DNA of 64,000 nt from Streptomyces spiramyceticus (GTDB lineage: Bacteria > Actinomycetota > Actinomycetes > Streptomycetales > Streptomycetaceae): contig NZ_JARBAX010000001.1 in the NCBI RefSeq assembly GCF_028807635.1, forward strand, positions 819,001-883,000, read 5' to 3'. The first letter of the stretch is position 1; each line of letters opens with the position of its first letter. The translations under genes were made by a program, and so were the position numbers. The notes under the pieces were generated by a model that was not told the origin of the DNA, made no database searches, and worked only from the letters and a program-made list of their open reading frames with translations. This document shows positions 18,353 through 27,977 of this stretch, one piece after another.

Positions 18353-18356
<4 letters not shown>
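15741..18356 (+). CDS. LivH-LivM-LivG triple fusion: two permeases plus ATPase
   Basis: 871-residue fusion of three parts of a branched-chain amino acid-type ABC importer. Residues 1-290: LivH-like permease (IGLIVTYRATGVLNLAHGAI, DADRVAATGWAFGAFTAGLT). Residues 300-590: LivM-like permease (VVTGRGGQISLGQAAYAGLG, MRDHETGAAAAGIPV). Residues 655-871: LivG-like ATPase with intact Walker A (GANGAGKTT) and Walker B (HTLLLDEPAAGLD) but an unorthodox signature LPTGTLRRVELGRAL in place of LSYGQQR-type. The linker at residues 595-653 is encoded by a palindromic interspersed repeat yet keeps the frame open. GTG start, with GAGG nine nt upstream. Stop overlaps the livF start (ATGA). Confidence 0.88.
17540..17690. 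repeat. Palindromic interspersed repeat inside the LivM-LivG linker
   Basis: Two imperfect hairpins in series: a CCCCCTGGACGC arm pairing with GCGTCCGGGGG around an inner CTCGGGGGAG/CTCCCGAAG stem, then CTCCCC...TTGGGGA around CTCGAACGAAGTTGAGAG. From memory, GGGGTCTCCCCTGCTCGAAC-like strings recur between genes in Streptomyces genomes. The copy here is in frame and encodes a Gly/Pro/Ser-rich linker. Confidence 0.6.
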
Positions 18357-19646
<1,290 letters not shown>

Positions 19647-19842
19647 CTAAGCAGCAGTGGCGGCGGCACCCCGTCTGCCGCGCGGTGCGGCCGGCGGGGC
19701 CCCACCCGGTCGGCCGACCGTATTTGCGCCCGGTGGTTCGATTCCGTTCGCCTCTTCGCGTGACCCCGGCGACAGATCACCCGTTGTCTTCTTGACGAGC
19801 CGGGAACCGCCCGGCGTCCGCACCGAGTCCGAGGAGCCCCCC

Positions 19843-20631
19843 GTGCCGCGCATGCTCGACGTAAGCGACGACGTACGCGCCGAGATCGGCAATGAAGAAG
19901 CCGACCGTCTGCTCGCCGGCGACAACGCCCCGGGCAGCTACGACTGCACCTCCTGCCGCACCCAGGGCGACTCAGACCTGGAACGCACCAGCACCGTGCT
20001 GTTCGTCGGCGACGAGACCGCCGTGCTCGCCTTCGCCCACGCCAGCTGCATCCCGTCGCAGGTGGTCCAGGTGGCCGAGGAGCAGCTTCAGGGAGCCGTA
20101 CGCAGCATCACCGGCGGCGGCCCCGACAGCCGGGGCGCCGGACCCACCGGCACGTCCGACCAGGCCGTGCTGGGCATCACCAGCGGCCTTGTGCTGATCG
20201 AGGGACAGCTGCACCCGGCGCTGGTGGTCGAGCCGACCGGACCCATCGCCCGCCCCGGCTCCGGTGCCGGCACCGACGAGTTCCTCCCGCTCCTCGTCGA
20301 GCAGGGCTTCGAGCCGGTCAGCGACCTGAGTCGGATGCCCGCCGCGCTGCCCGGCTGGTCCGTGCTGCTCGCCATGGGCCAGCTGCACGCCGTGCTCCAG
20401 CCCGGCACCGGCGGCGGCACCCCGGTCTCCTGGTGGCAGGCCCACCAGCCGCTCCAGGTCACCGACGGCTGGCGCGCGGCCGCCAACAAGTCGAGCACCG
20501 TTCTCGTGTTCGCCGCGCGCGTCGGTTCGATCGGCCAGCAGCCGCGCGAGGACCTCCTGCGCAACGCGCTGGCGAAGGCCGCGGCCAACGGCTCGCTGGT
20601 CGGCGCGGCCATGCCGCTGGCCGGCACCTGA
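19843..20631 (+). CDS. Conserved hypothetical protein with CxxC
   Basis: 262-residue soluble protein, unrecognised. It opens VPRMLDVSDDVRAEIG, carries YDCTSCRTQGD (a lone C-x2-C) near residue 40, and HASCIPSQVVQVAEEQLQGA at about 70. The middle is Gly/Pro-rich, and the second half has WSVLLAMGQLHAVLQPG and WWQAHQPLQV. The CxxC plus HxxC pattern could hold a metal ion. The GTG start is fixed by GAGGAG six nt upstream. Related proteins seem common in Streptomyces, without a role known to me. A strong hairpin follows at 20671. Confidence 0.72.
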   Translation: MPRMLDVSDDVRAEIGNEEADRLLAGDNAPGSYDCTSCRTQGDSDLERTSTVLFVGDETAVLAFAHASCIPSQVVQVAEEQLQGAVRSITGGGPDSRGAGPTGTSDQAVLGITSGLVLIEGQLHPALVVEPTGPIARPGSGAGTDEFLPLLVEQGFEPVSDLSRMPAALPGWSVLLAMGQLHAVLQPGTGGGTPVSWWQAHQPLQVTDGWRAAANKSSTVLVFAARVGSIGQQPREDLLRNALAKAAANGSLVGAAMPLAGT

Positions 20632-20670
20632 TGGTCCGTACGGGCTGCGAAATGCTCCCCGTACGGCCTC

Positions 20671-20696
20671 GCCGAGCAGCGGATTCGCTGCTCGGC
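20671..20696 (+). terminator. Hairpin terminator
   Basis: GCCGAGCAGCG and CGCTGCTCGGC pair perfectly over 11 bp around GATT, 40 nt after the stop of the 262-residue gene. No T-run. Confidence 0.65.
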
Positions 20697-20732
20697 CCGC
20701 ATCCGACAGGCGGTGGGGTCGTTTGCACCTAC

Positions 20733-21077
20733 GTGCACTCATATGACCCCTCCCGCCATCAGTCGTACCAGCCTCAGATCCCTGCGATGCGCCCCTCTCG
20801 GGACGCCCAGGCCGACCGCCAGTCGCACACCCCTATTTATGACGCCCTGTACTCCGAGTACCGCAGGTCCTTCCGGACCCTGCCCGGCGACCGCAGCGGC
20901 GAGGAGGATCTGGGGTTCAGGGCCTTCGGGGCGGGGACGAGCCGCAGCCAGGGCCCCGGCCAGGGCGGGCACGGCGGGCACACCGGGCACAGCGGCTTCT
21001 GGCACAGCAATGGGCGGCAGCACACCGGGAATCTCTTCCCGCCGGCGCTGCCGCCCGCCCCTCGTCGAGGGATGTGA
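20733..21077 (+). CDS. Small hypothetical protein, Gly/His-rich tail
   Basis: About 114 residues from a GTG start (VHSYDPSRHQSYQPQIP). The N-terminal half has the block HTPIYDALYSEYRRSFRTLP, which looks folded and conserved. The second half is low-complexity (GPGQGGHGGHTGHSGFWHS). Coding is supported by G/C third positions from about 20760 on. No signal peptide or membrane segment. An ATG at 20787 is an alternative start. Converges with der, with 12 bp between stops. Confidence 0.5.
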   Translation: MHSYDPSRHQSYQPQIPAMRPSRDAQADRQSHTPIYDALYSEYRRSFRTLPGDRSGEEDLGFRAFGAGTSRSQGPGQGGHGGHTGHSGFWHSNGRQHTGNLFPPALPPAPRRGM

Positions 21078-21089
21078 GCCGCTACTTCG

Positions 21090-22550
21090 TCACTTGTTGC
21101 GGCCGCGCTTCTCGCGCACCCGCACCGAGATGTGGATCGGCGTGCCCTCGAAGCCGAACTCCTCACGCAGCCGGCGCTCGACGAAGCGCCGGTAGCCGGC
21201 CTCCAGGAAGCCCGAGGCGAAGAGCACGAACCGCGGCGGCTTGGTTCCCGCCTGCGTCCCGAAGAGGATGCGGGGCTGCTTGCCGCCGCGGACCGGGTGC
21301 GGGTGGGAGGCGACGATCTCGCCCAGGAAGGCATTGAGCCTGCCGGTCGGGATGCGGGTCTCCCAGCCCTCCAGCGCGGTCTCGATCGCCGGAACCAGCT
21401 TCTCCATGTGGCGGCCGGTCTGCGCCGAGACGTTCACCCGGGGCGCCCACGCGACCTGGGCCAGCTCGGTCTCGATCTCGCGCTCGAGGTAGTAGCGGCG
21501 CTCCTCGTCGAGCGTGTCCCACTTGTTGTACGCGATGACCAGCGCGCGGCCCGCCTCGACGGCCATCGTGATGATCCGCTGGTCCTGGACGCTGATGGAC
21601 TCGCTGGCGTCGATCAGTACGACCGCGACCTCGGCCTTCTCGACGGCGGCCGCGGTACGCAGCGAGGCGTAGTAGTCCGCGCCCTCCTGGAGGTGGACGC
21701 GGCGGCGGATGCCGGCCGTGTCGATGAACTTCCAGGTGATGCCGCCGAGTTCGATCAGCTCGTCGACCGGGTCGCGGGTGGTGCCCGCCATCTCGTTGAC
21801 GACGACGCGGTCCTCGTTCGCCACCTTGTTGAGCAGCGAGGACTTGCCGACGTTCGGGCGGCCGATGAGCGCGATGCGGCGCGGGCCGCCGATGGCCTGG
21901 CCGAAGGTCTGGGCCGGCGCCTCGGGCAGGGCCTCCAGAACGGCGTCCAGCATGTCGCCGGTGCCGCGGCCGTGCAGCGAGGAGACGGGGTGCGGCATGC
22001 CGAGGCCCAGCGACCACAGCGCGGTCGCGTCGGCCTCGCCGCTCTGGCCGTCGACCTTGTTGGCGCAGAGCACGACGGGCTTGCCGGCCCGGCGGAGCAG
22101 CTTGACGACGGCCTCGTCGGTGTCGGTCGCACCGACCGTCGAGTCGACGACGAAGACGACCGCGTCGGCGGCCTCGATCGCGTACTCGGCCTGGGCGGCG
22201 ACGGAAGCGTCGATGCCGAGGACGTCCTGCTCCCAGCCGCCGGTGTCGACGACCTTGAAGCGGCGGCCCGCCCACTCGGCCTCGTAGGTGACGCGGTCAC
22301 GGGTGACGCCGGGCTTGTCCTCGACGACGGCCTCGCGGCGGCCGATGATGCGGTTCACCAGGGTCGACTTGCCGACATTGGGGCGGCCTACGACGGCGAG
22401 AACCGGCAGCGGGCCGTGACCGGCCTCGCCGATCGCGCCCTCCACTTCCTCCGCGTCGAAGCCCTCCATCGCGGCGAGCTCCATGAACTCCGCGTACTCG
22501 GCGTCGCCAAGTGCTCCGTGCTCGTCGCCGGAGTGAATCTGGTCGTTCAT
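21090..22550 (-). CDS. der: Ribosome assembly GTPase Der (EngA)
   Basis: 486-residue GTPase with two tandem G domains and a C-terminal KH-like domain; it assists 50S subunit maturation. G1 of domain 1 is GRPNVGKST (about residue 57), with DTGGWE as G3 and NKVDG as G4. G1 of domain 2 is GRPNVGKSS, with DTAGIRRR and NKWD. The C-terminal part ([40 protein letters not shown]) is typical. The first 45 residues are an acidic extension common in actinobacteria. ATG start with GAGGAAC upstream, ahead of [12 protein letters not shown]. Downstream member of the cmk-plsC-der series. Confidence 0.95.
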   Translation of the reverse strand: MNDQIHSGDEHGALGDAEYAEFMELAAMEGFDAEEVEGAIGEAGHGPLPVLAVVGRPNVGKSTLVNRIIGRREAVVEDKPGVTRDRVTYEAEWAGRRFKVVDTGGWEQDVLGIDASVAAQAEYAIEAADAVVFVVDSTVGATDTDEAVVKLLRRAGKPVVLCANKVDGQSGEADATALWSLGLGMPHPVSSLHGRGTGDMLDAVLEALPEAPAQTFGQAIGGPRRIALIGRPNVGKSSLLNKVANEDRVVVNEMAGTTRDPVDELIELGGITWKFIDTAGIRRRVHLQEGADYYASLRTAAAVEKAEVAVVLIDASESISVQDQRIITMAVEAGRALVIAYNKWDTLDEERRYYLEREIETELAQVAWAPRVNVSAQTGRHMEKLVPAIETALEGWETRIPTGRLNAFLGEIVASHPHPVRGGKQPRILFGTQAGTKPPRFVLFASGFLEAGYRRFVERRLREEFGFEGTPIHISVRVREKRGRNK

Positions 22551-22617
22551 GAAGTCCGTTCCTCGTTCATCATCGATGGACCGCCGCGATGCGCGGGATC
22601 CACTACTCAAGTCTCGC

Positions 22618-23262
22618 TCAGCGCCCGGTGAAGCGCTTGGCACCTTCCAGGTGGGCGGTCAGCCGCTCCTGGATGCGCACGGTGGCCTCGTCCAGCGCCT
22701 TCCGGGTGCGCCGTCCGCTGCCGTCGCCCGCCTCGAACGGGTCCCCGAACACGACGTCCACGCGGCTGCGCAGCGGCGGCAGCCCCGATATCAGCCGCCC
22801 GCGGCGGTCCGTACTTCCCAGCACCGCCACGGGGACGATCGGTGCGCCACTGCGTACGGCGAAGTACGAGAGGCCGGCCCGCAGCGAGGCGAAGTCGCCC
22901 TCGCCCCTGGTGCCCTCGGGGAAGATCCCGAGCACTCCGCCGTCCGCCAGCACACCCAGTGCGTTCGAAATCGCCGTACGGTCGGCGGTCGCACGGTCCA
23001 CCTTCAGCTGCCCGATTCCGCGAAGGAACGGGTCGAGGGGGCCGACGAACGCCTCTTTCTTGATCAGGAAATGCACCGGCCGAGGGGCGGTCCCCATCAG
23101 CATGGGCCCGTCGATCATGTGCGAGTGATTCACGGCAAGGATCACCGGACCACTCGCGGGCACCCGCCACGCACCCAGCACACGGGGCTTCCAGAGCCCG
23201 TACATCAGCCCGATGCCGATGCCCCGTCCGACCGCCGCACCGCGCAAGGTCGGTGCGGTCAC
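22618..23262 (-). CDS. 1-acyl-glycerol-3-phosphate acyltransferase (PlsC-like)
   Basis: 214-residue membrane-associated acyltransferase that should acylate lysophosphatidate or a related acceptor. The two key motifs are H-x4-D in [11 protein letters not shown] and the acceptor-binding [20 protein letters not shown] is the usual third block. A short hydrophobic start [13 protein letters not shown] anchors it. GTG start overlaps the TGA of cmk (GTGA), so translation is coupled. The cmk-plsC-der order is common in actinobacteria. Confidence 0.9.
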   Translation of the reverse strand: MTAPTLRGAAVGRGIGIGLMYGLWKPRVLGAWRVPASGPVILAVNHSHMIDGPMLMGTAPRPVHFLIKKEAFVGPLDPFLRGIGQLKVDRATADRTAISNALGVLADGGVLGIFPEGTRGEGDFASLRAGLSYFAVRSGAPIVPVAVLGSTDRRGRLISGLPPLRSRVDVVFGDPFEAGDGSGRRTRKALDEATVRIQERLTAHLEGAKRFTGR

Positions 23263-23954
23263 TTCGTGACCCGCTTCTCCTCGACAAGGGTAACGACGCA
23301 CTCGATGACCTGCTGCAGCGTCAGCTCGGTGGTGTCCACCTCGACCGCGTCGTCCGCCTTGGCGAGCGGCGACGTCTTGCGGCTGGAGTCGGCCGCGTCC
23401 CGCTTGATCAGGGCTTCCCTGGTCGCGCTGACGTCGGCGCCCTTGAGCTCACCGCTGCGGCGGGCGGCGCGGGCCTCGGGCGAAGCCGTCAGGAAGATCT
23501 TGAGGTCCGCGTCCGGCAGGACGGTCGTACCGATGTCGCGCCCCTCCACGACGATGCCGGCCTCGGCACCCTTCGCGATGGAGCGCTGGAGCTCGGTGAT
23601 GAGCCTACGCACCTCGGGCACGGCGCTGACGGCGCTCACCTTGGAGGTGACCTCCTGCGTACGGATCGGCCCGGAGGCGTCGACTCCGTCCACCGTTATG
23701 GTCGGAGCGGACGGGTCGGTGCCGGAGACGATCACGGGCTTGGCGGCGGCGTTCGCGACGGCGGCGGCGTCGTTGACGTCGATGCCGTTGCTCAGCATCC
23801 ACCAGGTGATCGCCCGGTACTGGGCGCCGGTGTCCAGGTAGCTCAGGCCGAGCTTGTCGGCGACGGCCTTGGACGTGCTGGACTTGCCCGTGCCGGAGGG
23901 GCCGTCGATGGCGACAATCACTGCTGCCGGGGCGGTCCGGGCGGCGGTTTCCAC
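23259..23954 (-). CDS. cmk: Cytidylate kinase
   Basis: 231-residue (d)CMP kinase. P-loop in IVAIDGPSGTGKSSTSKAVA, followed by LGLSYLDTGAQYRAITWWML (the CMP-binding DTGxxYR), VVEGRDIGTTVLPDADLKIF (the GRDIGT motif) and the LID arginines in RRSGELKG and KRDAADSSRKTSPL. GTG start chosen at METAARTAP-AA; another GTG 12 nt further up is possible. First gene of a unit with plsC and der. 161 bp separate it from tyrA, including a small CCGGGG/CCCCGG hairpin. Confidence 0.94.
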   Translation of the reverse strand: METAARTAPAAVIVAIDGPSGTGKSSTSKAVADKLGLSYLDTGAQYRAITWWMLSNGIDVNDAAAVANAAAKPVIVSGTDPSAPTITVDGVDASGPIRTQEVTSKVSAVSAVPEVRRLITELQRSIAKGAEAGIVVEGRDIGTTVLPDADLKIFLTASPEARAARRSGELKGADVSATREALIKRDAADSSRKTSPLAKADDAVEVDTTELTLQQVIECVVTLVEEKRVTK

Positions 23955-24115
23955 GGTGTAGGACACCTTCCTGGTACACGGGCTGGGGCGGATGGGGGCC
24001 CGACGGGCCCCACACAAGGTTACCGAGTCCCAGCCACCCTCCTCGACGCCCCCGTATTCCGGGGAAAAAGCGCGGTCGTCCGGGGACAAAGCCCCGGTCG
24101 CCGAGCTACGCCGAG

Positions 24116-25201
24116 CTACTGGCGGATCGACCAGCCCAGCTCCCGCAGCGCCGCACTGAGCACCGGCGCTGTCGCCGGCTCCACCATCAGCTGGACCAGG
24201 CCCGCCTGCTGCCCTGTCGCGTGCTCGATGCGTACGTCCTCGATGTTGACGCCCGCACGCCCCGCGTCCGCGAAGATCCGGGCCAGCTCGCCGGGACGGT
24301 CGCTGATGAGGACGGCCACGATCTCGTACGTCGTCGGGGCGGCCCCGTGCTTGCCCGGCACCCGTACACGCCCCGCGTTTCCACGCCGCAGGACGTCCTC
24401 GATGCCGTCAGCGCCACCCCGCCGCTTTTCCTCGTCGGCGGACTGGAGCGACCGCAGCGCCTGGACCGTCTCGTCCAGGTCCGCGGCGACCCCGGCGAGG
24501 ACGTCCGCGACGGGTCCCGGGTTCGCGGAAAGGATCTCGACCCACATGCGGGGGTCGGAGGCGGCGATCCGGGTGACGTCCCTGATGCCCTGGCCGCACA
24601 GCCGTACCGCTGTCTCGTCCGCGTCCTCCAGCCGCGCGGCGACCATCGACGAGACGAGCTGCGGGGTGTGGGAGACAAGTGCCACAGCACGGTCGTGTGC
24701 GTCCGCGTCCATGACGACCGGTACGGCGCCGCACAGGGCGACCAGTTCCAGGGCGAGGTTGAGCACCTCGGTGTCGGTGTCGCGGGTGGGGGTGAGGACC
24801 CAGGGGCGGCCCTCGAAGAGGTCGGCGGTCGCCGCGAGCGGGCCCGAACGCTCCTTGCCGGCCATCGGGTGCGTACCGATGTACGGCGTGAGGTCGCACC
24901 CCAGCGCCTCCAGCTCCCGGCGCGGCCCGCCCTTGACGCTGGCGACGTCGATGTACGCGCGGGCGACGCCGCGCCGCATGGCGTCCGCCAGCGTCGCGGC
25001 CACGTGCGCCGGCGGCACGGCGACGATCGCCAGGTCGACGGGGCCCTCGGGCTCCTCGTCGGTGCCGGCGCCGAGCGCGGCCGCGGTGCGGGCCTGTCCC
25101 GGGTCGTTGTCGGCGAGGTGAACGGTGACGCCCCGCCCGGTCAGGACAAGCGCCGCCGAGGTGCCGATCAGGCCGGTTCCGATGACGAGTGCGGTTCTCA
25201 C
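24116..25201 (-). CDS. tyrA: Prephenate dehydrogenase with ACT domain
   Basis: 361-residue NAD(P)-dependent enzyme converting prephenate to 4-hydroxyphenylpyruvate for tyrosine synthesis. Rossmann start ALVIGTGLIGTSAALVL, catalytic-region THPMAGKERSGP, and VSHTPQLVSSMVAARL. Residues about 285-355 form an ACT domain (YEIVAVLISDRPGELARIFA, NIEDVRIEHATGQQAG), the probable tyrosine sensor. GTG start overlaps the aroH stop (GTGA), so chorismate mutase and prephenate dehydrogenase are made together and form consecutive pathway steps. Confidence 0.94.
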   Translation of the reverse strand: MRTALVIGTGLIGTSAALVLTGRGVTVHLADNDPGQARTAAALGAGTDEEPEGPVDLAIVAVPPAHVAATLADAMRRGVARAYIDVASVKGGPRRELEALGCDLTPYIGTHPMAGKERSGPLAATADLFEGRPWVLTPTRDTDTEVLNLALELVALCGAVPVVMDADAHDRAVALVSHTPQLVSSMVAARLEDADETAVRLCGQGIRDVTRIAASDPRMWVEILSANPGPVADVLAGVAADLDETVQALRSLQSADEEKRRGGADGIEDVLRRGNAGRVRVPGKHGAAPTTYEIVAVLISDRPGELARIFADAGRAGVNIEDVRIEHATGQQAGLVQLMVEPATAPVLSAALRELGWSIRQ

Positions 25202-25569
25202 TGGGCGATGTCCTTGCGGAGGGCGGCGGCAGCGCCGAGGTAGACGTGCGAGATCCCGGACTTGGGGAGGTCGGACTCGACGTGCGCGAGTATCCGTACG
25301 ACGCGCGGCATGGCGCCCGCGATGTCCAGCTCCTGGGCGCAGATCAGCGGGACGTCGACTATCCCGATCTTGCGGGCGGCGGCGGCCGGGAAGTCGCTGT
25401 GGAGGTCGGGGGTGGCCGTGAACCAGATGCTGATGAGGTCGTCGGGGGTGAGCCCGTTGCGCTCCAGCATGGCCGTGAGCAGCTCGACGACCTGCTCCTC
25501 CATGTGTCCGGCCTCGTCCCGCTCCAGCTGGACGGCCCCACGGACTGCTCGTACTGCTCGTCCTGCCAC
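25198..25569 (-). CDS. aroH: Chorismate mutase, AroH class
   Basis: 123-residue chorismate mutase of the trimeric Bacillus AroH fold, turning chorismate into prephenate. Diagnostic segments: VRGAVQLERDEAGHMEEQVV at the N-terminus (Arg and Glu of the active site), LISIWFTATPDLHSDFPAAA, and VPLICAQELDIAGAMPRVVR. GTG start with GAGGAG upstream. First gene of the aroH-tyrA pair. Confidence 0.93.
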   Translation of the reverse strand: MAGRAVRAVRGAVQLERDEAGHMEEQVVELLTAMLERNGLTPDDLISIWFTATPDLHSDFPAAAARKIGIVDVPLICAQELDIAGAMPRVVRILAHVESDLPKSGISHVYLGAAAALRKDIAQ

Positions 25570-25697
25570 GGACCTGCTCCTCGTTTACGTACCTGCTCGG
25601 CGCCTGCTTGATTCAGCGTAGTTGGGCGGGGCGGGCCGGGCCTCGGCAAGCTCCGCTCCTGAGACGCCTGCCGGGACGCCCGGTACCGGGACGCCCG

Positions 25698-26096
25698 GCG
25701 GACGCCTACCGGTGGGACGCGTGCAGCGCGACGAGCATCCGCCAGACGCGCCCGGAGAACGTCGAGGACGACGGCACTATGCGGCTGACCGGCAAGGGCG
25801 GCTCCGAGCTCGACGGCACTCTGCGCGCCGGAAAGATCGACGGCACGGTCGACATCCACAAGCGGAAGTGGACGTTCACGGCCGACAAGGCCGTCAAGCC
25901 GTCGGGCCTCTACCGCGCGACGGCCGAGGTGCGCGGCGCCGACATCGACGGCGGCTGGATCGTCCTCCAGAACGGCAGGCAGGTCGGCATCCTCAACCGC
26001 GACGGCAAGCCGGCCGCCGCCCCCGAAATCGACCCGGCCACCGGGTCCGTGACCGTCGACGGGACCGGGCTCACCGCCCGCCCCGTCGTCCCCTGA
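25698..26096 (+). pseudogene. 5'-truncated coding remnant, unknown protein
   Basis: Strong G/C third-position coding signal from about 25698 (ADAYRWDACSATSIR) to the stop at 26096, including MRLTGKGGSELDGTLRAG, HKRKWTFTADKAVKPSGLYR and VLQNGRQVGILNRDG. The sequence before 25698 loses the codon bias and holds a GGGACGCCCGG direct duplication. No ATG/GTG start fits the coding boundary: TTG 25608 is upstream in non-coding-like DNA, and ATG 25779 would cut the conserved part. I read it as the C-terminal two thirds of a small secreted or lipoprotein beta-rich protein that lost its 5' end; a GTG/TTG-started short gene cannot be ruled out. Confidence 0.5.
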
Positions 26097-26124
26097 CGCC
26101 CGACTCCCAGGGAGTGTGTCCGTC

Positions 26125-26712
26125 ATGAACGTGGACCCCACGGCCCCGACCGCGTCCTTCCCCGCCCAGCCGAACGGCCGCCACGGCCGCCCCGGCCCGG
26201 CCCGTTACCTGGTGCCCGCCCTGGTCGCGGGCGCCGTCGCGGTCGGCCTCGGCGCGTACGGAAAGGTCCACGACCCGGCCGGTACGGCGTTCAATCTGGC
26301 CGGTTTCAGCAGCACGGGCGCGGTCAAGTCCTGGCTGGCCACCGCCGCGATCGCCTTCGCGGTCGTCCAACTCCTCTCGGCCCTGGCGATGTACGGCCGC
26401 CTGCCGGGCGTAAGGGCCCCGTCCTGGACACCCGCCCTGCACCGCTGGTCGGGGCGGGCCGCCTTCCTCGTCGCTGTGCCTGTCGCCGTCCACTGCCTCT
26501 ACGGATTGGGCTATCAGACGTACGACAGCCGCGTCATGTGGCATTCGCTTCTCGGGTGCTTCTTCTTCGGAGCCTTCAGCGCGAAGATGCTCCTGCTTCG
26601 TGCCGAGCGACTGCCGGGCTGGCTGCTGCCGATGGCCGGCGGGCTGGTCTTCACCGTGGTCTGGCTGACCTCGGCGCTCTGGTTCTTCCGCACCTTCGGT
26701 GTGACGACGTGA
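26125..26712 (+). CDS. DUF6529 membrane protein, possible b-type cytochrome
   Basis: 195-residue protein with five hydrophobic helices (YLVPALVAGAVAVGLGAYG; SWLATAAIAFAVVQLLSALA; AAFLVAVPVAVHCLYGLGY; HSLLGCFFFGAFSAKMLLL; LVFTVVWLTSALWFF). Histidines at LHRWSGR, VHCLYG and MWHSLLG sit at helix ends or in helices, as in small cytochrome b-type anchors; haem binding is my inference. ATG start with GGGAG ten nt upstream. The next gene, 10 nt on, encodes a Rieske iron-sulphur protein, so the pair probably forms an electron-transfer unit. Confidence 0.8.
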   Translation: MNVDPTAPTASFPAQPNGRHGRPGPARYLVPALVAGAVAVGLGAYGKVHDPAGTAFNLAGFSSTGAVKSWLATAAIAFAVVQLLSALAMYGRLPGVRAPSWTPALHRWSGRAAFLVAVPVAVHCLYGLGYQTYDSRVMWHSLLGCFFFGAFSAKMLLLRAERLPGWLLPMAGGLVFTVVWLTSALWFFRTFGVTT

Positions 26713-26722
26713 GGAGCACGTG

Positions 26723-27202
26723 ATGGGCATGGGTACGAGCCGCCGGGCGGTCCTGTCGGCAGGAGCCGCCGCCGCGGGCGCCGCCCTGGTGGCGGGATGC
26801 AGCGAGTACGGCGACGAGGGCGGTGACAGCGCCGAAGAGCCTGCGCCTACCGCGTCGCCGCCCGCCGAGTCGCCCGACGGATCGTCACCGACGGCCGGGG
26901 AACCACCCGCCGACGGCAAGGAGCTGGCGAAAACGGCCGACATCCCGGTGGGCGGCGGCAAGATCTTCAAGGGCGAGAAGGTGGTGGTGACCCAGCCGGA
27001 GGCGGGCACCTTCAAGGCCTTCTCCGCGGTCTGCACCCATCAGGGGTGCACCGTGAGCAGCGTCGAGGACGGCACCATCAACTGCGCCTGCCACGGCAGC
27101 AAGTACCGCGTCGCCGACGCCTCCGTCGAGAACGGCCCGGCCACGAAGCCGCTCCCGGCGCGGCAGATCACCGTGGAAAGTAATTCGATCCGGCTCACCT
27201 GA
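26723..27202 (+). CDS. Tat-exported Rieske [2Fe-2S] lipoprotein
   Basis: 159-residue secreted iron-sulphur protein. Twin-arginine signal (TSRRAVLSAG) followed by lipobox LVAGC (Cys about 25), a 45-residue Pro/Ser/Glu linker, then a Rieske domain with both ligand boxes: C-T-H-Q-G-C and C-A-C-H-G-S. It ends LPARQITVESNSIRL. The cluster should be folded in the cytoplasm, exported by Tat and held at the outer membrane face. ATG start, GAGGAG six nt upstream; a GTG lies one codon earlier. Operon with the DUF6529 membrane protein, the likely redox partner. Confidence 0.9.
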   Translation: MGMGTSRRAVLSAGAAAAGAALVAGCSEYGDEGGDSAEEPAPTASPPAESPDGSSPTAGEPPADGKELAKTADIPVGGGKIFKGEKVVVTQPEAGTFKAFSAVCTHQGCTVSSVEDGTINCACHGSKYRVADASVENGPATKPLPARQITVESNSIRLT

Positions 27203-27221
27203 CTGCGGCACAATCCGGCGC

Positions 27222-27923
27222 ATGACCCAGCCCGCCGTCCTGCCGACACCCGAAGATCTGGTACGCCACCACACCGTCTACTCCTGTGTGATGGGCTCGC
27301 GCGCCTTCGGGCTGGCGACGAACGGCAGCGACACCGACCGCCGCGGCATCTTTCTCGCGCCGACCGCGCTGTACTGGCGCTTCGAGAAGCCCCCGACCCA
27401 TGTCGACGGGCCTGACGACGAGCAGTTCTCCTGGGAGTTGGAGCGCTTCTGCGAGCTGGCTCTGCGCGCCAACCCCAATGTCCTGGAGTGCCTGCACTCC
27501 CCGCTGGTCGAGCACATCGACGACACCGGCCGCGAACTCCTCGCCCTGCGCGAGGCGTTCCTCTCCCGCCAGGTCCACCAGACGTTCAGCGGTTACGCGA
27601 CAAGCCAGCGCAGGAAGCTCGAAGCCGACGTCCGGCAGTACGGCGCCCCGCGCTGGAAGCACGCCATGCACCTGCTGCGGCTGCTCGGCAGCTGCCGCGA
27701 TCTGCTGCGTACAGGCGAGCTGGTGACCGACGTCGGCGAGGACCGCGAGCCGCTGCTCGCCGTCAAGCGCGGCGAGGTGGAGTGGCCCGAGGTAGAGCGC
27801 AGGATGGACCGCCTGGCGGCGGAGGCCGACGCGGCCGCGGCGCAGAGCCCCCTGCCGCCCGAGCCGGACCGGGCACGGGTGGAGGACTTCCTGACCCGTA
27901 CGAGGCGTGCGTCGGCCCGCTGA
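27222..27923 (+). CDS. RlaP-like nucleotidyltransferase
   Basis: 233-residue predicted nucleotidyltransferase of the pol-beta superfamily (RlaP/YcgL-type). The active site is clear: G-S in CVMGSRAFGLATNGSDTD, with the D-x-D pair SDTDRRGIF. Helical C-terminal region holds FELALRANPNVLE-like text (CELALRANPNVLECLHSPL) and RRKLEADVRQYGAPRWKHAM. Family members are linked to RNA repair or nucleotide addition; the substrate is unknown. It faces, tail to tail, the ADP-ribosylglycohydrolase/NrtR pair, hinting at a shared role in nucleotide or ADP-ribose metabolism. Confidence 0.78.
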   Translation: MTQPAVLPTPEDLVRHHTVYSCVMGSRAFGLATNGSDTDRRGIFLAPTALYWRFEKPPTHVDGPDDEQFSWELERFCELALRANPNVLECLHSPLVEHIDDTGRELLALREAFLSRQVHQTFSGYATSQRRKLEADVRQYGAPRWKHAMHLLRLLGSCRDLLRTGELVTDVGEDREPLLAVKRGEVEWPEVERRMDRLAAEADAAAAQSPLPPEPDRARVEDFLTRTRRASAR

Positions 27924-27977
27924 CAGCCTCCTGGAGGCCTTCCGGGCGCCCTTCCAGGGCGTATCAGGCGCCCGAGG

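Noticed and set aside
19725..19765. TTCGATTCC string like a tRNA T-loop upstream of the 262-residue gene
   Set aside because: The flanking bases do not form a T-stem, and no acceptor, D or anticodon stem can be built around it.
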